NCBI GenBank assembly: GCA_018970395.1
Contig: JAGWWM010000011.1
Coordinates: forward strand, 1-64,000
DNA length: 64,000 nt
Direction: 5' to 3'
Source of the DNA: Bacteroidota bacterium
GTDB lineage: Bacteria > Bacteroidota > Bacteroidia > Chitinophagales > Chitinophagaceae
Each line of letters opens with the position of its first letter. Position 1 is the first letter of the stretch. Below are positions 44,242 through 52,981 of the stretch, one piece after another. The position numbers and the translations under genes are program-made. The notes beneath the pieces were generated by a model. The model saw nothing but the letters and a program-made list of their open reading frames with translations, was not told the DNA's origin and searched no databases.

Positions 44242-44289
44242 CACTCCCAAAATTAATAATCAGTTATCCGATATTAATTAAGGGTGTTA

Positions 44290-44362
44290 GATTCCGTAGC
44301 TCAGTTGGTAGAGCAATACACTTTTAATGTATGGGTCCTGGGTTCGAGTCCCAGCGGGATCA
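44290..44362 (+). tRNA. tRNA-Lys (anticodon TTT)
   Basis: 73 bases with a complete cloverleaf: acceptor GATTCCG/CGGGATC with one T-G pair, D arm GCTCAGTTGGTAGAGC, anticodon stem ATACA/TGTAT around loop CTTTTAA (anticodon TTT at 44323-44325), and T arm CTGGG-TTCGAGT-CCCAG. CCA is not encoded. Confidence 0.95.
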
Positions 44363-44363
44363 C

Positions 44364-44390
44364 AAAAGCCTCTTCAATGAGGCTTTTTTT
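44364..44390 (+). terminator. Intrinsic terminator of tRNA-Lys
   Basis: AAAAGCCTC (44364-44372) pairs with GAGGCTTTT (44379-44387), loop of six, T-tract to 44390. Confidence 0.85.
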
Positions 44391-44397
44391 ATGTGTT

Positions 44398-44889
44398 CTA
44401 ATAATGCAAAATTGCATTGGCATCCAGCACGCTCCACATATTGATAAACGGATATTCTCTCTTGAGCGACTTCATGTGTTTGCTGACTTTCGTGTCAACA
44501 CGTTTTCTTTCTAACCTTTTGGCTTTGGAATAAAATATGGTGGACAAGTATTCTCTTTCCCGCTGAAGGATATACATAATTTTAATCCGGCTTTTGCCGC
44601 GCCTTTGCCAGATATAGGAACTGGCAAAGACTGCCAGTATATGCTCCTGTCCGTTCATTTTGGTTAATTTCAAAACCTCACAATACATTAGCGTATCTCC
44701 TCTTTTATAGTGACGGAATCTTGTTTTTGGTTTTTTTGGAAGACTTTTGGTAAGAGGCAGGGAATCCTCTACTAATAAACAGGAAACATGTAAAGCGCTA
44801 TCCCATTTACTGTCAATTTTTCCTGCCCATGTAAAATGGGGGAGAATAAGCCCAATAACTACAAATATGCATTTCCCAAATGGATTCAA
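44398..44889 (-). CDS. Hypothetical exported protein
   Basis: 163 residues with a signal peptide (MNPFGKCIFVVIGLILPHFTWA). The mature part is very basic (KRGDTLMYCEVLKLTKMNGQ, SKAKRLERKRVDTKVSKHMKSLKREYP), with no recognisable domain. It converges on the tRNA-Lys terminator. Whether it is expressed cannot be judged; length and the signal peptide favour a real gene. Confidence 0.55.
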   Translation of the reverse strand: MNPFGKCIFVVIGLILPHFTWAGKIDSKWDSALHVSCLLVEDSLPLTKSLPKKPKTRFRHYKRGDTLMYCEVLKLTKMNGQEHILAVFASSYIWQRRGKSRIKIMYILQREREYLSTIFYSKAKRLERKRVDTKVSKHMKSLKREYPFINMWSVLDANAILHY

Positions 44890-44993
44890 AATGAGTGATA
44901 TTGGTTTCTTGTAAATTTATTGAATTAATAATTGAAATACAAGTGAATAAAGAATGTATAACTTTAAACCATGTTATCGGTTATCATTCCCCC

Positions 44994-45001
44994 TATCTTT
45001 G
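44994..45001 (+). promoter_or_regulatory. -7 box (TATCTTTG) of the TonB receptor gene
   Basis: TATCTTTG, 17 bases before the ATG at 45019. It supports that start over the in-frame ATG at 44971, which lies upstream of the box. Confidence 0.55.
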
Positions 45002-45018
45002 CGACAAATAAAAATTAT

Positions 45019-46932
45019 ATGATCAACCGTTTGTTTGTTTTTGTATGCTTTATTTTATCCCTTTCAGTGAATGCTCAATCTGATACCCTTCAGCTGGATC
45101 CTGTTACTGTAGCAGCCTCCATGAGTCCGCAGCAACTTTCAAAAACCGGCAGAAACATTGTTGTAATAGGAAGCGAATTGATTCAAAAACTACCGGCTAA
45201 TTCAGTAGATGAAATCATCCGTTATCTCCCCGGAGTAGAAGTACAAAGCAGAGGACCAATGGGAGCTCAAAGCAATATCACTATTCGCGGAGGAACCTTT
45301 CAGCAAGTGTTAATCATTATTGATGGCATTCGTTTGAATGATCCACTCACCGGTCATTTCAACTCTTACATTCCCATTACTCCTACTGAAATTGAACGAA
45401 TTGAAATATTGAAGGGTCCCGCTGCTGCCATCTACGGAAGTGATGCGGTGGGAGGCGTTGTGCATATCATTACCAAAACATTTTCTGCTAAATCTCAACT
45501 GGAGGGTTATCGTTTGAACGGACAATTAACAACCGGAGATTTTGGTTTGCTTAACGGTCAGATTGCCGGAAGTCTGCAAGTTGGAGAAACCCGTGCTTCC
45601 GTATCGCTTCAAAGCAATAATGCAGAAGGACAAAGATTAAGAGGAACACGCGGTTTTTTTAATCTTACCACATTCACTGCATCTATTCGTCAGCAAATCG
45701 GAAAATCTATCAGTCTGGCTTATCGTTACGGAAACGACAACCGTGATTTTAACGCGCAAAATTTTTATTCCGGTCGACTCTCCGATTTTGCGAGAGAAAA
45801 AGTAATCGGAAACTGGCATCATGCAAAGGCAACTTATCAATTTCAAAAACATTTTTTATCTCTTGACTACGGAGATAAAAGCACTACCGATGAATTTAAA
45901 TTCAATAAATCCGCTAATCCTAATATCAACCGTTCGAGGTTAAGACAAACTCAATTATTATATCAGTACCAACTGAAGGATAATTTTACGATAGCCGGTG
46001 GCGCACAGCATATAGATCGGTCCATCATCTCCAACGACAGGGGTAATCATAGCGTACAAAACGCCGGCGTTTTTGCCTACGTTCATACGCAAATTGCCAA
46101 ATCAATAAACATTCAACCCGGCATCAGAGGAGAATGGAATGAGAGAAGCGGATGGCAGGTTTTACCTCAACTGAATATGAGTTATCCCTACCGAAATATT
46201 ACTTTTCGCGGAGCAATTGGAAGAACGGCAAGAGATGCTGATTTTACAGAAAGATTCAATAATTATCAGCGCATGAATGTTCCCTCCGGCAATCGTATCG
46301 GGAATCCTGATCTTTCAGCGGAAACAGCTATGAGTTATGAGGCGGGTGCTGATTATTTATGCGGTCAGCAATTAAAAATTTCCGCTACACTTTTCTCCAG
46401 AAATCATCGCGATCTGATCGACTGGAATCGTACCGCTTACGCCAATATGCCACGCAAGGATAATCTGGTAGCCGGCGGATCATACGATCTTGCTTCCAAC
46501 ATTGCTAAAGTTCAGACCACAGGTATAGAAACGGACATTCACTACCAGGTGACCTGCGGAAAGCATCAGATCAAAACCGGCTTAGGTCTTGTTTGGATGG
46601 AAAGCAAAAGCAGCGATACCACTCCATCGATCTATGTATCCAATCATGCTCGCTTCCTGGTGAACCTGTATGCAGTTTATCAGTATAAGTGGTTGAATAT
46701 ATCTGTCAACGGTTTATACAAGGAAAGAAATGTCCCGACTCCTGTTCCCGGACTTGCTCCCCTTACTCCGTCCTATTTTCTTTTAAATGCGCGTGCAGAA
46801 GCATTTTTGAATGAAGGAAAACTTTCTTTTTTCGTGCAGGCTGATAATCTCTTGAACCGTTCTTATGCTGATATTCTCGGCAGTGTGATGCCGAACCGCT
46901 GGCTGATGGGAGGTGTTCGTCTTCGGTTATAG
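45019..46932 (+). CDS. TonB-dependent outer-membrane receptor
   Basis: 637 residues from the ATG at 45019 (MINRLFVFVCFILSLSVNAQ, a clear signal peptide). A TonB box-like LQLDPVTVAAS precedes the plug (~40-160: SVDEIIRYLPGVEVQSRGPMGAQSNITIRGGTFQQVLIIIDGIRLNDP, then ERIEILKGPAAAIYGSDAVGGVVHI). A 22-strand-type barrel follows, ending in the aromatic-rich WLMGGVRLRL. It is BtuB/FepA-like rather than SusC-like (no SusD partner, no carboxypeptidase-like N-terminal domain). The ligand may be cobalamin or a siderophore; not determined. Confidence 0.88.
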   Translation: MINRLFVFVCFILSLSVNAQSDTLQLDPVTVAASMSPQQLSKTGRNIVVIGSELIQKLPANSVDEIIRYLPGVEVQSRGPMGAQSNITIRGGTFQQVLIIIDGIRLNDPLTGHFNSYIPITPTEIERIEILKGPAAAIYGSDAVGGVVHIITKTFSAKSQLEGYRLNGQLTTGDFGLLNGQIAGSLQVGETRASVSLQSNNAEGQRLRGTRGFFNLTTFTASIRQQIGKSISLAYRYGNDNRDFNAQNFYSGRLSDFAREKVIGNWHHAKATYQFQKHFLSLDYGDKSTTDEFKFNKSANPNINRSRLRQTQLLYQYQLKDNFTIAGGAQHIDRSIISNDRGNHSVQNAGVFAYVHTQIAKSINIQPGIRGEWNERSGWQVLPQLNMSYPYRNITFRGAIGRTARDADFTERFNNYQRMNVPSGNRIGNPDLSAETAMSYEAGADYLCGQQLKISATLFSRNHRDLIDWNRTAYANMPRKDNLVAGGSYDLASNIAKVQTTGIETDIHYQVTCGKHQIKTGLGLVWMESKSSDTTPSIYVSNHARFLVNLYAVYQYKWLNISVNGLYKERNVPTPVPGLAPLTPSYFLLNARAEAFLNEGKLSFFVQADNLLNRSYADILGSVMPNRWLMGGVRLRL

Positions 46933-46985
46933 TAGCTTATTTTTGTAAGGATTTAATTAACAATAACGATTCAATTGCCACACTC

Positions 46986-48515
46986 ATGAACAAAGATTTT
47001 TTAAGCATACTTGGATTACATGCGGAAAATGCGGGAGCCTCCACCGGACAAAACTGGTCAGCCACCCAAGGACAATATATTCAATCCTACTCTCCCGTTG
47101 ATGGTCAGCTTATCGGAGCGGTTCAGGAGACGGATCAAACGAGTTATGAAGAAATCATTCAGAAAGCGCAGGCTGCTTTTCTGGAGTGGCGCTTGTGGCC
47201 CGCACCCCGTCGCGGCGAAATTGTTCGTCAAATCGGCGAATCTCTTCGTGCCAAAAAAGAGGCATTAGGAAAACTGGTTTCCTATGAGATGGGCAAAAGT
47301 TTACAGGAAGGGTACGGAGAGGTGCAAGAGATGATTGACATCTGTGATTTTGCAGTGGGGTTATCGCGTCAGTTGCACGGATTGACCATGCACAGCGAAA
47401 GACCATCCCACCGAATGTATGAGCAATGGCATCCGCTAGGTATTGTCGGCATCATTTCAGCATTTAATTTTCCTGTAGCCGTATGGAGCTGGAATACCAT
47501 GCTCGCCTGGATTTGCGGAGATGTGTGTATCTGGAAGCCCAGTGAGAAAACGCCCTTATGTGCCGTAGCTTGTCAGAAAATAGTAGCAGAAGTATTTGCA
47601 AAGAATGATGCCCCGGAGGGAGTAAGTTGTCTTATCAATGGCACTGCTGCTGCGGGAGAATGGCTTTCCAAAGACCCCAAAGTACCGCTCATTTCCGCAA
47701 CCGGCAGTACACGGATGGGGAAAATTGTTGCGGCTACTGTTGGGGCAAGACTTGGAAAAACTTTGCTGGAATTAGGAGGCAACAATGCGATTATTATTTC
47801 GGAGCAGGCAGATCTGAATATTGCCGTGAGAGGCGCGCTGTTTGGCGCCGTTGGAACCGCAGGTCAGCGATGCACTACTACCCGCAGACTCATCATTCAC
47901 GAAAGCGTCTATAATAAGGTTAAGGAGAAATTAGTGGCAGCTTACGGTCAATTGCGAATTGGCAATCCTTTGGATGAAGGTAATCACGTAGGGCCTTTGA
48001 TTGATAAAGATGCAGTCAATCAATACCTCGCTTCTGTTGAATCCTGTAAAAAAGAAGGAGGAAACTTCATTGTTGAAGGAGCCGTTTTGGAAGGAAAAGG
48101 ATATGAAAGCGGATGTTATGTTAAGCCTTGTATAGCAGAAGCAAAACCCCATTACGCTATTGTGCAGCATGAAACCTTCGCCCCTATTCTATATCTGATG
48201 AAATACAATACACTTGATGAAGCGATTGCGATTCAAAATGGCGTACCACAGGGGCTCTCCTCTGCTATCATGACCTTGAATTTGCGGGAAGCTGAATTGT
48301 TTTTATCCACTGCCGGTAGTGATTGTGGTATTGCGAATGTGAACATTGGTACCAGTGGCGCAGAAATTGGCGGCGCATTCGGAGGAGAAAAAGAAACCGG
48401 CGGTGGCAGAGAAAGTGGCAGTGATGCGTGGAAAAATTATATGAGAAGACAAACAAATACCATTAACTATTCCACTCAGTTGCCCCTTGCTCAGGGAATT
48501 AAATTTGATCTTTAA
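46986..48515 (+). CDS. Aldehyde dehydrogenase, ALDH7 (antiquitin/piperideine-6-carboxylate DH) type
   Basis: 509 residues. PLGIVGIISAFNFPVAVWSWN, LLELGGNNAIII (catalytic Glu in ELGGNN, the ALDH7 version) and GTAGQRCTTTRRLIIH (catalytic Cys) identify the ALDH7 group, whose members oxidise alpha-aminoadipate semialdehyde in lysine catabolism. The C-terminal GGAFGGEKETGGGRESGSDAWKNYMRRQTNTINY is also typical. No lysine catabolic genes are adjacent, so the pathway is inferred. Confidence 0.88.
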   Translation: MNKDFLSILGLHAENAGASTGQNWSATQGQYIQSYSPVDGQLIGAVQETDQTSYEEIIQKAQAAFLEWRLWPAPRRGEIVRQIGESLRAKKEALGKLVSYEMGKSLQEGYGEVQEMIDICDFAVGLSRQLHGLTMHSERPSHRMYEQWHPLGIVGIISAFNFPVAVWSWNTMLAWICGDVCIWKPSEKTPLCAVACQKIVAEVFAKNDAPEGVSCLINGTAAAGEWLSKDPKVPLISATGSTRMGKIVAATVGARLGKTLLELGGNNAIIISEQADLNIAVRGALFGAVGTAGQRCTTTRRLIIHESVYNKVKEKLVAAYGQLRIGNPLDEGNHVGPLIDKDAVNQYLASVESCKKEGGNFIVEGAVLEGKGYESGCYVKPCIAEAKPHYAIVQHETFAPILYLMKYNTLDEAIAIQNGVPQGLSSAIMTLNLREAELFLSTAGSDCGIANVNIGTSGAEIGGAFGGEKETGGGRESGSDAWKNYMRRQTNTINYSTQLPLAQGIKFDL

Positions 48516-48585
48516 ACATTCACTTTTTATTAGAATTTTAAATTAGATTTTTACAATTTTAAAGTAATACAGTAAAAAAAGTATC

Positions 48586-50274
48586 ATGCAACTTACATTC
48601 AAGTCTGTCTGTCTTGGCATCACCTCCCTCTTCATCGTTATTCAAAACTCAGTCGCACAAACTGCCGAACTTTCTCCAGCAAATGGAACTCCAGCGCTGG
48701 AAGGATGGCATTTGAAAGATAAATCAACAGATGGATTTGAAGGAATTAGTCTGCAACGAGCTTACCAATTATTAAAGGGCAAAAAGGCGGAATCGGTTAT
48801 TGTAGCAGTAATTGACAGTGGCATTGATACTTTACATGAAGATTTGAAACCAGTGCTTTGGCGGAACGAAGGTGAAATACCCGGCAATCAAAAAGACGAT
48901 GACAAGAATGGCTATGCCGATGATGTTCATGGATGGAATTTTCTCGGAGGGAAAGATGGAAAAAATGTAAATGAAGATTCCTACGAAGCCGCACGTGTAT
49001 ATCATCAGCTTAAAGAAATTTATTCTGACCAAACAGATACTACTCTTTTTTCTTCAGCAGAAAAAACAAAATATGCCATGTTTCTACGAGCCAAGGAGAA
49101 TCTTGAATCCGGCGCTATGGAAGCAAGCGGCAATCTGCTTGTACTTAAAAGTATTTATACCCGTTCCAAAGTAGCTGACAGTCTGTTAAGAATTGTTTTT
49201 AAGTCCTCCTACTCCGGGAATGAATTATCCGATTTCAAACCTTCCAACAGTAAAGAAACCGAAGCTAAATCTGTAATGACCGCCTTATACAAAGGATTTG
49301 ATATGATGGAGGCCATCAATGTTTCGCTGATGGAAGAGTTTGATAATTACTATAAAGGACAGGAAAGAAAAGCTGCTGCATTTGACACCCCTCCTCCAGC
49401 TTACAGAAACAATGTTGTAAAAGATGATTACAACAATATCCAGGATCGTTCTTACGGCAATACAGATATTATGGCAGCGGATGCGAGTCATGGCACCCAT
49501 GTATCCGGCATCATCGGTGCTGCACGAAATAACGGAGTTGGAATGGATGGCGTAGCAGAGAAGATTAAAATCATGACTTTAAGAGCCGTGCCCGATGGCG
49601 ATGAACATGATAAGGATATTGCCCTTGCGATTCGGTATGCGGCTGATCATGGGGCTAAAGTTATCAACATGAGTTTTGGCAAAAGTTTTTCCCCTCAAAA
49701 ACAATGGGTGGACGATGCGGTGAAATATGCTTTAACAAAAGATGTGTTGCTGGTTCATGCTGCGGGGAACGATGCTAAAAACACAGATATCACCGAAAAT
49801 TATCCCAATCCTGTTTATATTGACACAAAAACCATAGCTCCTCATTTTATTACGGTAGGTGCAAGCGGGGATTCACTGACTGGAGGATTGATTGCAGATT
49901 TTTCCAATTATGGCAAACAAACGGTTGATGTGTTTGCGCCCGGTGTAAAAATTTATTCTACCATACCCGGAGGAAACACATATGCCTTTCAACAAGGAAC
50001 CAGTATGGCCAGTCCGGTCGTTGCCGGTATTGCTGCATTACTACGCTCCTACTTCCCTGAATTAAATGCGATTGAAATTAAAAAATGTATTGAAGGGGGA
50101 GTTGTAAAACCTACACGTAAAGTCAATATTCCAGGAACGGAAGAGCCCGTTGATATGAAGGAACTATGCAGAACCGGTGGTGTTGTGAACGCATATGAGT
50201 CGGTCAGAATAGCACTTGAATTACAGAAAGAAAAGAAGAAAAACAATGGTGCACCTGTTAAAAAAAGAGCCTAG
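48586..50274 (+). CDS. Secreted S8 (subtilisin-like) serine protease
   Basis: 562 residues with a signal peptide (~1-24, ending NSVAQ). Catalytic triad: Asp in VIVAVIDSGIDTLHEDL (~81), His in SHGTHVSGIIGAARN (~305) and Ser in QGTSMASPVVAGIAALL (~474). About 200 residues separate Asp and His, more than in subtilisin, giving a large helical insertion (LKEIYSDQTDTTLFSSAEKT region). No T9SS tail is seen; the C-terminus is basic (KKKNNGAPVKKRA). It is a periplasmic or surface protease with unknown substrate. Confidence 0.92.
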   Translation: MQLTFKSVCLGITSLFIVIQNSVAQTAELSPANGTPALEGWHLKDKSTDGFEGISLQRAYQLLKGKKAESVIVAVIDSGIDTLHEDLKPVLWRNEGEIPGNQKDDDKNGYADDVHGWNFLGGKDGKNVNEDSYEAARVYHQLKEIYSDQTDTTLFSSAEKTKYAMFLRAKENLESGAMEASGNLLVLKSIYTRSKVADSLLRIVFKSSYSGNELSDFKPSNSKETEAKSVMTALYKGFDMMEAINVSLMEEFDNYYKGQERKAAAFDTPPPAYRNNVVKDDYNNIQDRSYGNTDIMAADASHGTHVSGIIGAARNNGVGMDGVAEKIKIMTLRAVPDGDEHDKDIALAIRYAADHGAKVINMSFGKSFSPQKQWVDDAVKYALTKDVLLVHAAGNDAKNTDITENYPNPVYIDTKTIAPHFITVGASGDSLTGGLIADFSNYGKQTVDVFAPGVKIYSTIPGGNTYAFQQGTSMASPVVAGIAALLRSYFPELNAIEIKKCIEGGVVKPTRKVNIPGTEEPVDMKELCRTGGVVNAYESVRIALELQKEKKKNNGAPVKKRA

Positions 50275-50283
50275 ATGAATAAT

Positions 50284-50318
50284 ATAAAAAAGACTGCCTT
50301 TTTGAGACAGCCTCTTTT
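50284..50318 (-). terminator. Terminator of rnpB
   Basis: On the minus strand GGCTGTCT and AGGCAGTC form an 8-bp stem with two wobble pairs around CAAAA, then TTTTTT. It lies between convergent rnpB and the subtilase gene. Confidence 0.7.
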
Positions 50319-50319
50319 A

Positions 50320-50698
50320 TGAATGATCTACAATAAGCCGGATTCTGTTGACAAATCTTTTTCAAAATCTGCCGACCGTCATTTATCTGTCCCGTCATTT
50401 GCACGCCGGGATCAATCTGCCTACCCTCTGTCATTGAACGAGCAGTTCTCAAGCGACAGTTTACATGGCATTTCAGCACACAAGGTTTACCCGTCAACAA
50501 TGTTACCATTGCGACCGTGAGCCCTTACCTCACGTTTTCACCCTTGCCCGCCCCGATGGGGCGGGCGGTAATTTTCTGTGGCACTTTCTGTATTGATTCC
50601 AAGAAAGAATCAATCCCCCGCTTGTCACAGGGTGCGTTGCTCTATGCTGTCCGGACTTTCCTCCTCCCTTTCAGGAAGCGACAGTCTGCCGATCATCC
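50320..50698 (-). ncRNA. rnpB: RNase P RNA (class A)
   Basis: The minus strand carries the conserved core: GAGGAAAGTCCGGACAGCAT near the 5' end, and AGAATCCGGCTTATTG close to the 3' end. P1 is formed by GGATGATC (50691-50698) and GATCATTC (50321-50328). A GC-rich hairpin on the internal arm (~50548-50570) fits P12. A TAACTTTG -7 box (50703-50710) places the 5' end at ~50698. It processes tRNA 5' ends. Confidence 0.93.
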
Positions 50699-50702
50699 AT
50701 TA

Positions 50703-50710
50703 CAAAGTTA
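50703..50710 (-). promoter_or_regulatory. -7 box (TAACTTTG) of rnpB
   Basis: Minus-strand TAACTTTG, 4 bases before the first base of helix P1. A TTTG at 50734-50737 is a possible -33 element at slightly long spacing. Confidence 0.55.
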
Positions 50711-50725
50711 ACCGATCCTGCCTGC

Positions 50726-51751
50726 TTAATACGCAAAATAAATTTCAGTAGCTCCGTATCCGTATTTGGGATGATAGCGGCTGAAAAAGTTTTTGACTTC
50801 TTTTTTTTGTTTGAGTATTTGATGGATTTCATCTTTTAGCTTCCCCTTACCCACCCCATGAATAACTATTAAATCAGGTTGTAAATGCATATAGGCCAGA
50901 TCGAAATATTTTTCAAATTCTCTCAATTGAATCGTAAGAATTTCATAATTGGAAAGCCCTTTCCAATTGTCTGTTATTTTTTCTATATGCAGATCAATTA
51001 CCGAACGGGGTTCTGAAAGTGTAGGTTGATGCTGAACAATGGTGTTATTTACTTTTCGGGAAAGGATGTCTTTAGGGTTAAAATCTTGTTTATTGTCTTT
51101 ACGATCAGGCATTTCTTTCATTAGTAAAAAAGAGAAGGATGCAGATCTTTCCAACAGAATCGTTTCAATCTTTTCAATAAGCTGTTTAGGCTTAATTTTT
51201 AAAACCGTGTCAAAAAAAGCTTCTTTATTCGACTTCCTATCTGTTTGTGAAGTAAAACGAAATGAGAATCTGGGATAATCATTAAAACACTCAAAATCTA
51301 TATTATGCAGATACAAATCCTGGCCGGCCAGCAATGATCCTTCATGAGAAAATCCGGAGGAGCGGGCATAATCCTGCTCATATTTAAAGAAATAGTCAAC
51401 CGGAGTATCATTTACCAGAAAGATTTTGAAACTAGTGACCTTGTCTTCCTCAAAATTTTCCTTATCGAATATCGGGAAGAATACTAATTGAACGCCGGTA
51501 TTCCTATTGGATGCTTTAGGACTTAATGACTTTTCGGTTTTAAGCTGATCGATGTGTTTAAGGGCAACGGGAGCGGATTCTTTTTTTTCAGTAAACCATT
51601 TATAATACGGAAAATCAATCTGATCCATATACACAGGGAATCTAATACCTTCCACTTCCACTTCTACCATTTCCTCATTGATAAAGCCCACCACTTCTCC
51701 CTCTTCATTGGAGTGAAGAAGATAAATCTTATCGCCAAGCTGGTATTTCAT
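50726..51751 (-). CDS. DUF2027 / Smr-domain protein
   Basis: 341 residues from the ATG at 51751 (MKYQLGDKIYLL). The N-terminal ~70 residues form a small beta-domain (GDKIYLLHSNEEGEVVGFINEEMVEVEVEGIRFPVY), the centre (~90-240) is the Bacteroidota DUF2027 region, and the C-terminal ~85 residues are an Smr domain (VIDLHIEKI, DLIVIHGVGKGKLKDEIHQIL, YGATEIYF). Smr domains are DNA/RNA nucleases in MutS2 and related proteins. A TACCTTTG box ends 7 bases before the ATG, so the mRNA is probably leaderless. Confidence 0.85.
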   Translation of the reverse strand: MKYQLGDKIYLLHSNEEGEVVGFINEEMVEVEVEGIRFPVYMDQIDFPYYKWFTEKKESAPVALKHIDQLKTEKSLSPKASNRNTGVQLVFFPIFDKENFEEDKVTSFKIFLVNDTPVDYFFKYEQDYARSSGFSHEGSLLAGQDLYLHNIDFECFNDYPRFSFRFTSQTDRKSNKEAFFDTVLKIKPKQLIEKIETILLERSASFSFLLMKEMPDRKDNKQDFNPKDILSRKVNNTIVQHQPTLSEPRSVIDLHIEKITDNWKGLSNYEILTIQLREFEKYFDLAYMHLQPDLIVIHGVGKGKLKDEIHQILKQKKEVKNFFSRYHPKYGYGATEIYFAY

Positions 51752-51758
51752 AATTTTG

Positions 51759-51766
51759 CAAAGGTA
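51759..51766 (-). promoter_or_regulatory. -7 box (TACCTTTG) of the Smr-domain gene
   Basis: Minus-strand TACCTTTG followed by CAAAATT and the ATG; transcription should start at or within a base or two of the start codon. Confidence 0.5.
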
Positions 51767-51944
51767 AAAAACAAGTGTAAACACTTAGCTCCCCTTACGA
51801 TTTCCCTAAAATAGAAAGATTATACATCAAAAGGTTTCGTTAAAAAACGGGCAGCCATTAGTTTCAATTTCAGATAACATAGTAATCCCTGATAAACCTA
51901 CAACCGTTGTTAAATAACCCTAATCCAATACATGAAAACCAAAA

Positions 51945-52066
51945 AAAGCCAAACGTGACAGATTCGTCTGTAAACTAAGAAACAACAGTGAGATCGGCTT
52001 TGAAAAAAAGATCCGGTTCCTATTGAAAACCGGTTAATCCGAAACTATGATTTCCGGATCTTTTTT
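51945..52066 (+). ncRNA. Candidate structured RNA with terminator (unassigned)
   Basis: In the 432-base gap before the BtuF-like gene. AAAGCC (51945-51950) pairs with GGCTTT (51996-52001), enclosing ACAGA-TTCG-TCTGT (51958-51971), a tetraloop hairpin. Directly after comes a 13-bp stem, 52004-52016 with 52054-52066, whose 3' arm ends in TTTTTT. Alternative pairings exist inside: CCGGTT (52013-52018) with AACCGG (52028-52033), and ATCCG (52037-52041) with CGGAT (52055-52059). This is the layout of a riboswitch-like leader or a small RNA. No known class was recognised and no promoter was identified. Confidence 0.45.
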
Positions 52067-52183
52067 CTTTCTTCACTGTAAAATCCGATTCCGTTTTAAA
52101 TCCGAATATCACATTATCCTTTGCATGTACATTCATGAACATGCATTGAAGATAAATGATTAATTTGCCTGTATTTTCCCAAC

Positions 52184-52981
52184 ATGTTTCAAGTTAAGGA
52201 TCATACAGGCAATTTTTTTGAATTTGAAGCTCCCCCGCAAAGAATCATTTCCCTTGTTCCTTCACAAACCGAATTATTGTACATGCTGGGTTTGGAAGAA
52301 CGGGTAGTCGGGATCACCAAATTCTGCATCCATCCCCGCCACTGGTACAAACATAAAAACAGAGTGGGTGGCACAAAGAATGTTAAGATAGCTGAAATTC
52401 AATCGCTTAATCCCAATCTGGTAATCGCCAACAAGGAAGAAAATGTAAAAGAGCAAATAGAAGAAATTGAGAAGATCTGTCCGGTTTATACGACTATGGT
52501 TGATTCTTTATCCTCCGCGTTGCAGATGATTCACGATATTGGAAAAATAACATTTGCAACGCGGAGGGCTGAAGGTCTAGCCAAACACATATCCAACAAA
52601 TTCGAAAAATTTCAACCAATGCGGCGCTACCGTACCTTATACCTTATCTGGAAAGATCCCTATATGTCGGTGGGCGGAGACACCTTTATCAACAACATGA
52701 TGCAGTATGCCGGGTTCGACAATCTATTGACAGAACAAACCCGTTATCCAACCATTGATGCTGAACAAATCAAACAACTCCAACCAGAGGTGATATTACT
52801 TTCTTCTGAGCCCTACCCTTTCAAAAGAAAACATATCCAGGAATTTCAAGCATTATGCCCAGCAGCAAAAGTGCTCACGGTACAGGGAGACCTGTTTAGC
52901 TGGTACGGCAGTCGCTTGCTTTTATCCGTCAAATATTTTGAAAAACTCCAACGTAAAATTGCACGCGTAAATGTGGATTAA
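52184..52981 (+). CDS. Helical-backbone metal-receptor (BtuF-like) protein without signal peptide
   Basis: 265 residues of the ABC-type cobalamin/siderophore-binding fold (PQRIISLVPSQTELLYMLGLEERVVGITKFCIHP; VGGTKNVKIAEIQSLNPNLVIANKEEN; GGDTFINNMMQYAGFDN). The N-terminus MFQVKDHTGNFFEF enters the fold directly, with no signal peptide or lipobox, so as encoded it would remain in the cytoplasm. No permease or ATPase gene is adjacent. A ligand-binding or sensing role is possible. The 3' end overlaps the next gene by 11 bases. Confidence 0.82.
   Translation: MFQVKDHTGNFFEFEAPPQRIISLVPSQTELLYMLGLEERVVGITKFCIHPRHWYKHKNRVGGTKNVKIAEIQSLNPNLVIANKEENVKEQIEEIEKICPVYTTMVDSLSSALQMIHDIGKITFATRRAEGLAKHISNKFEKFQPMRRYRTLYLIWKDPYMSVGGDTFINNMMQYAGFDNLLTEQTRYPTIDAEQIKQLQPEVILLSSEPYPFKRKHIQEFQALCPAAKVLTVQGDLFSWYGSRLLLSVKYFEKLQRKIARVNVD

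Noticed and set aside
44284-44514. A 76-codon ORF over tRNA-Lys
   Set aside because: Translation of a tRNA and its terminator; not a gene.
50258-50711. ORFs of 61-83 codons across 50258-50711 on both strands
   Set aside because: The interval carries the conserved core of RNase P RNA with P1 pairing, promoter and terminator; the frames are by-products.
51945-52066. Assignment of the structured interval to a known riboswitch (cobalamin, SAM, preQ1, fluoride)
   Set aside because: None of the consensus sequences I can recall for these classes is present, so it is left unassigned.
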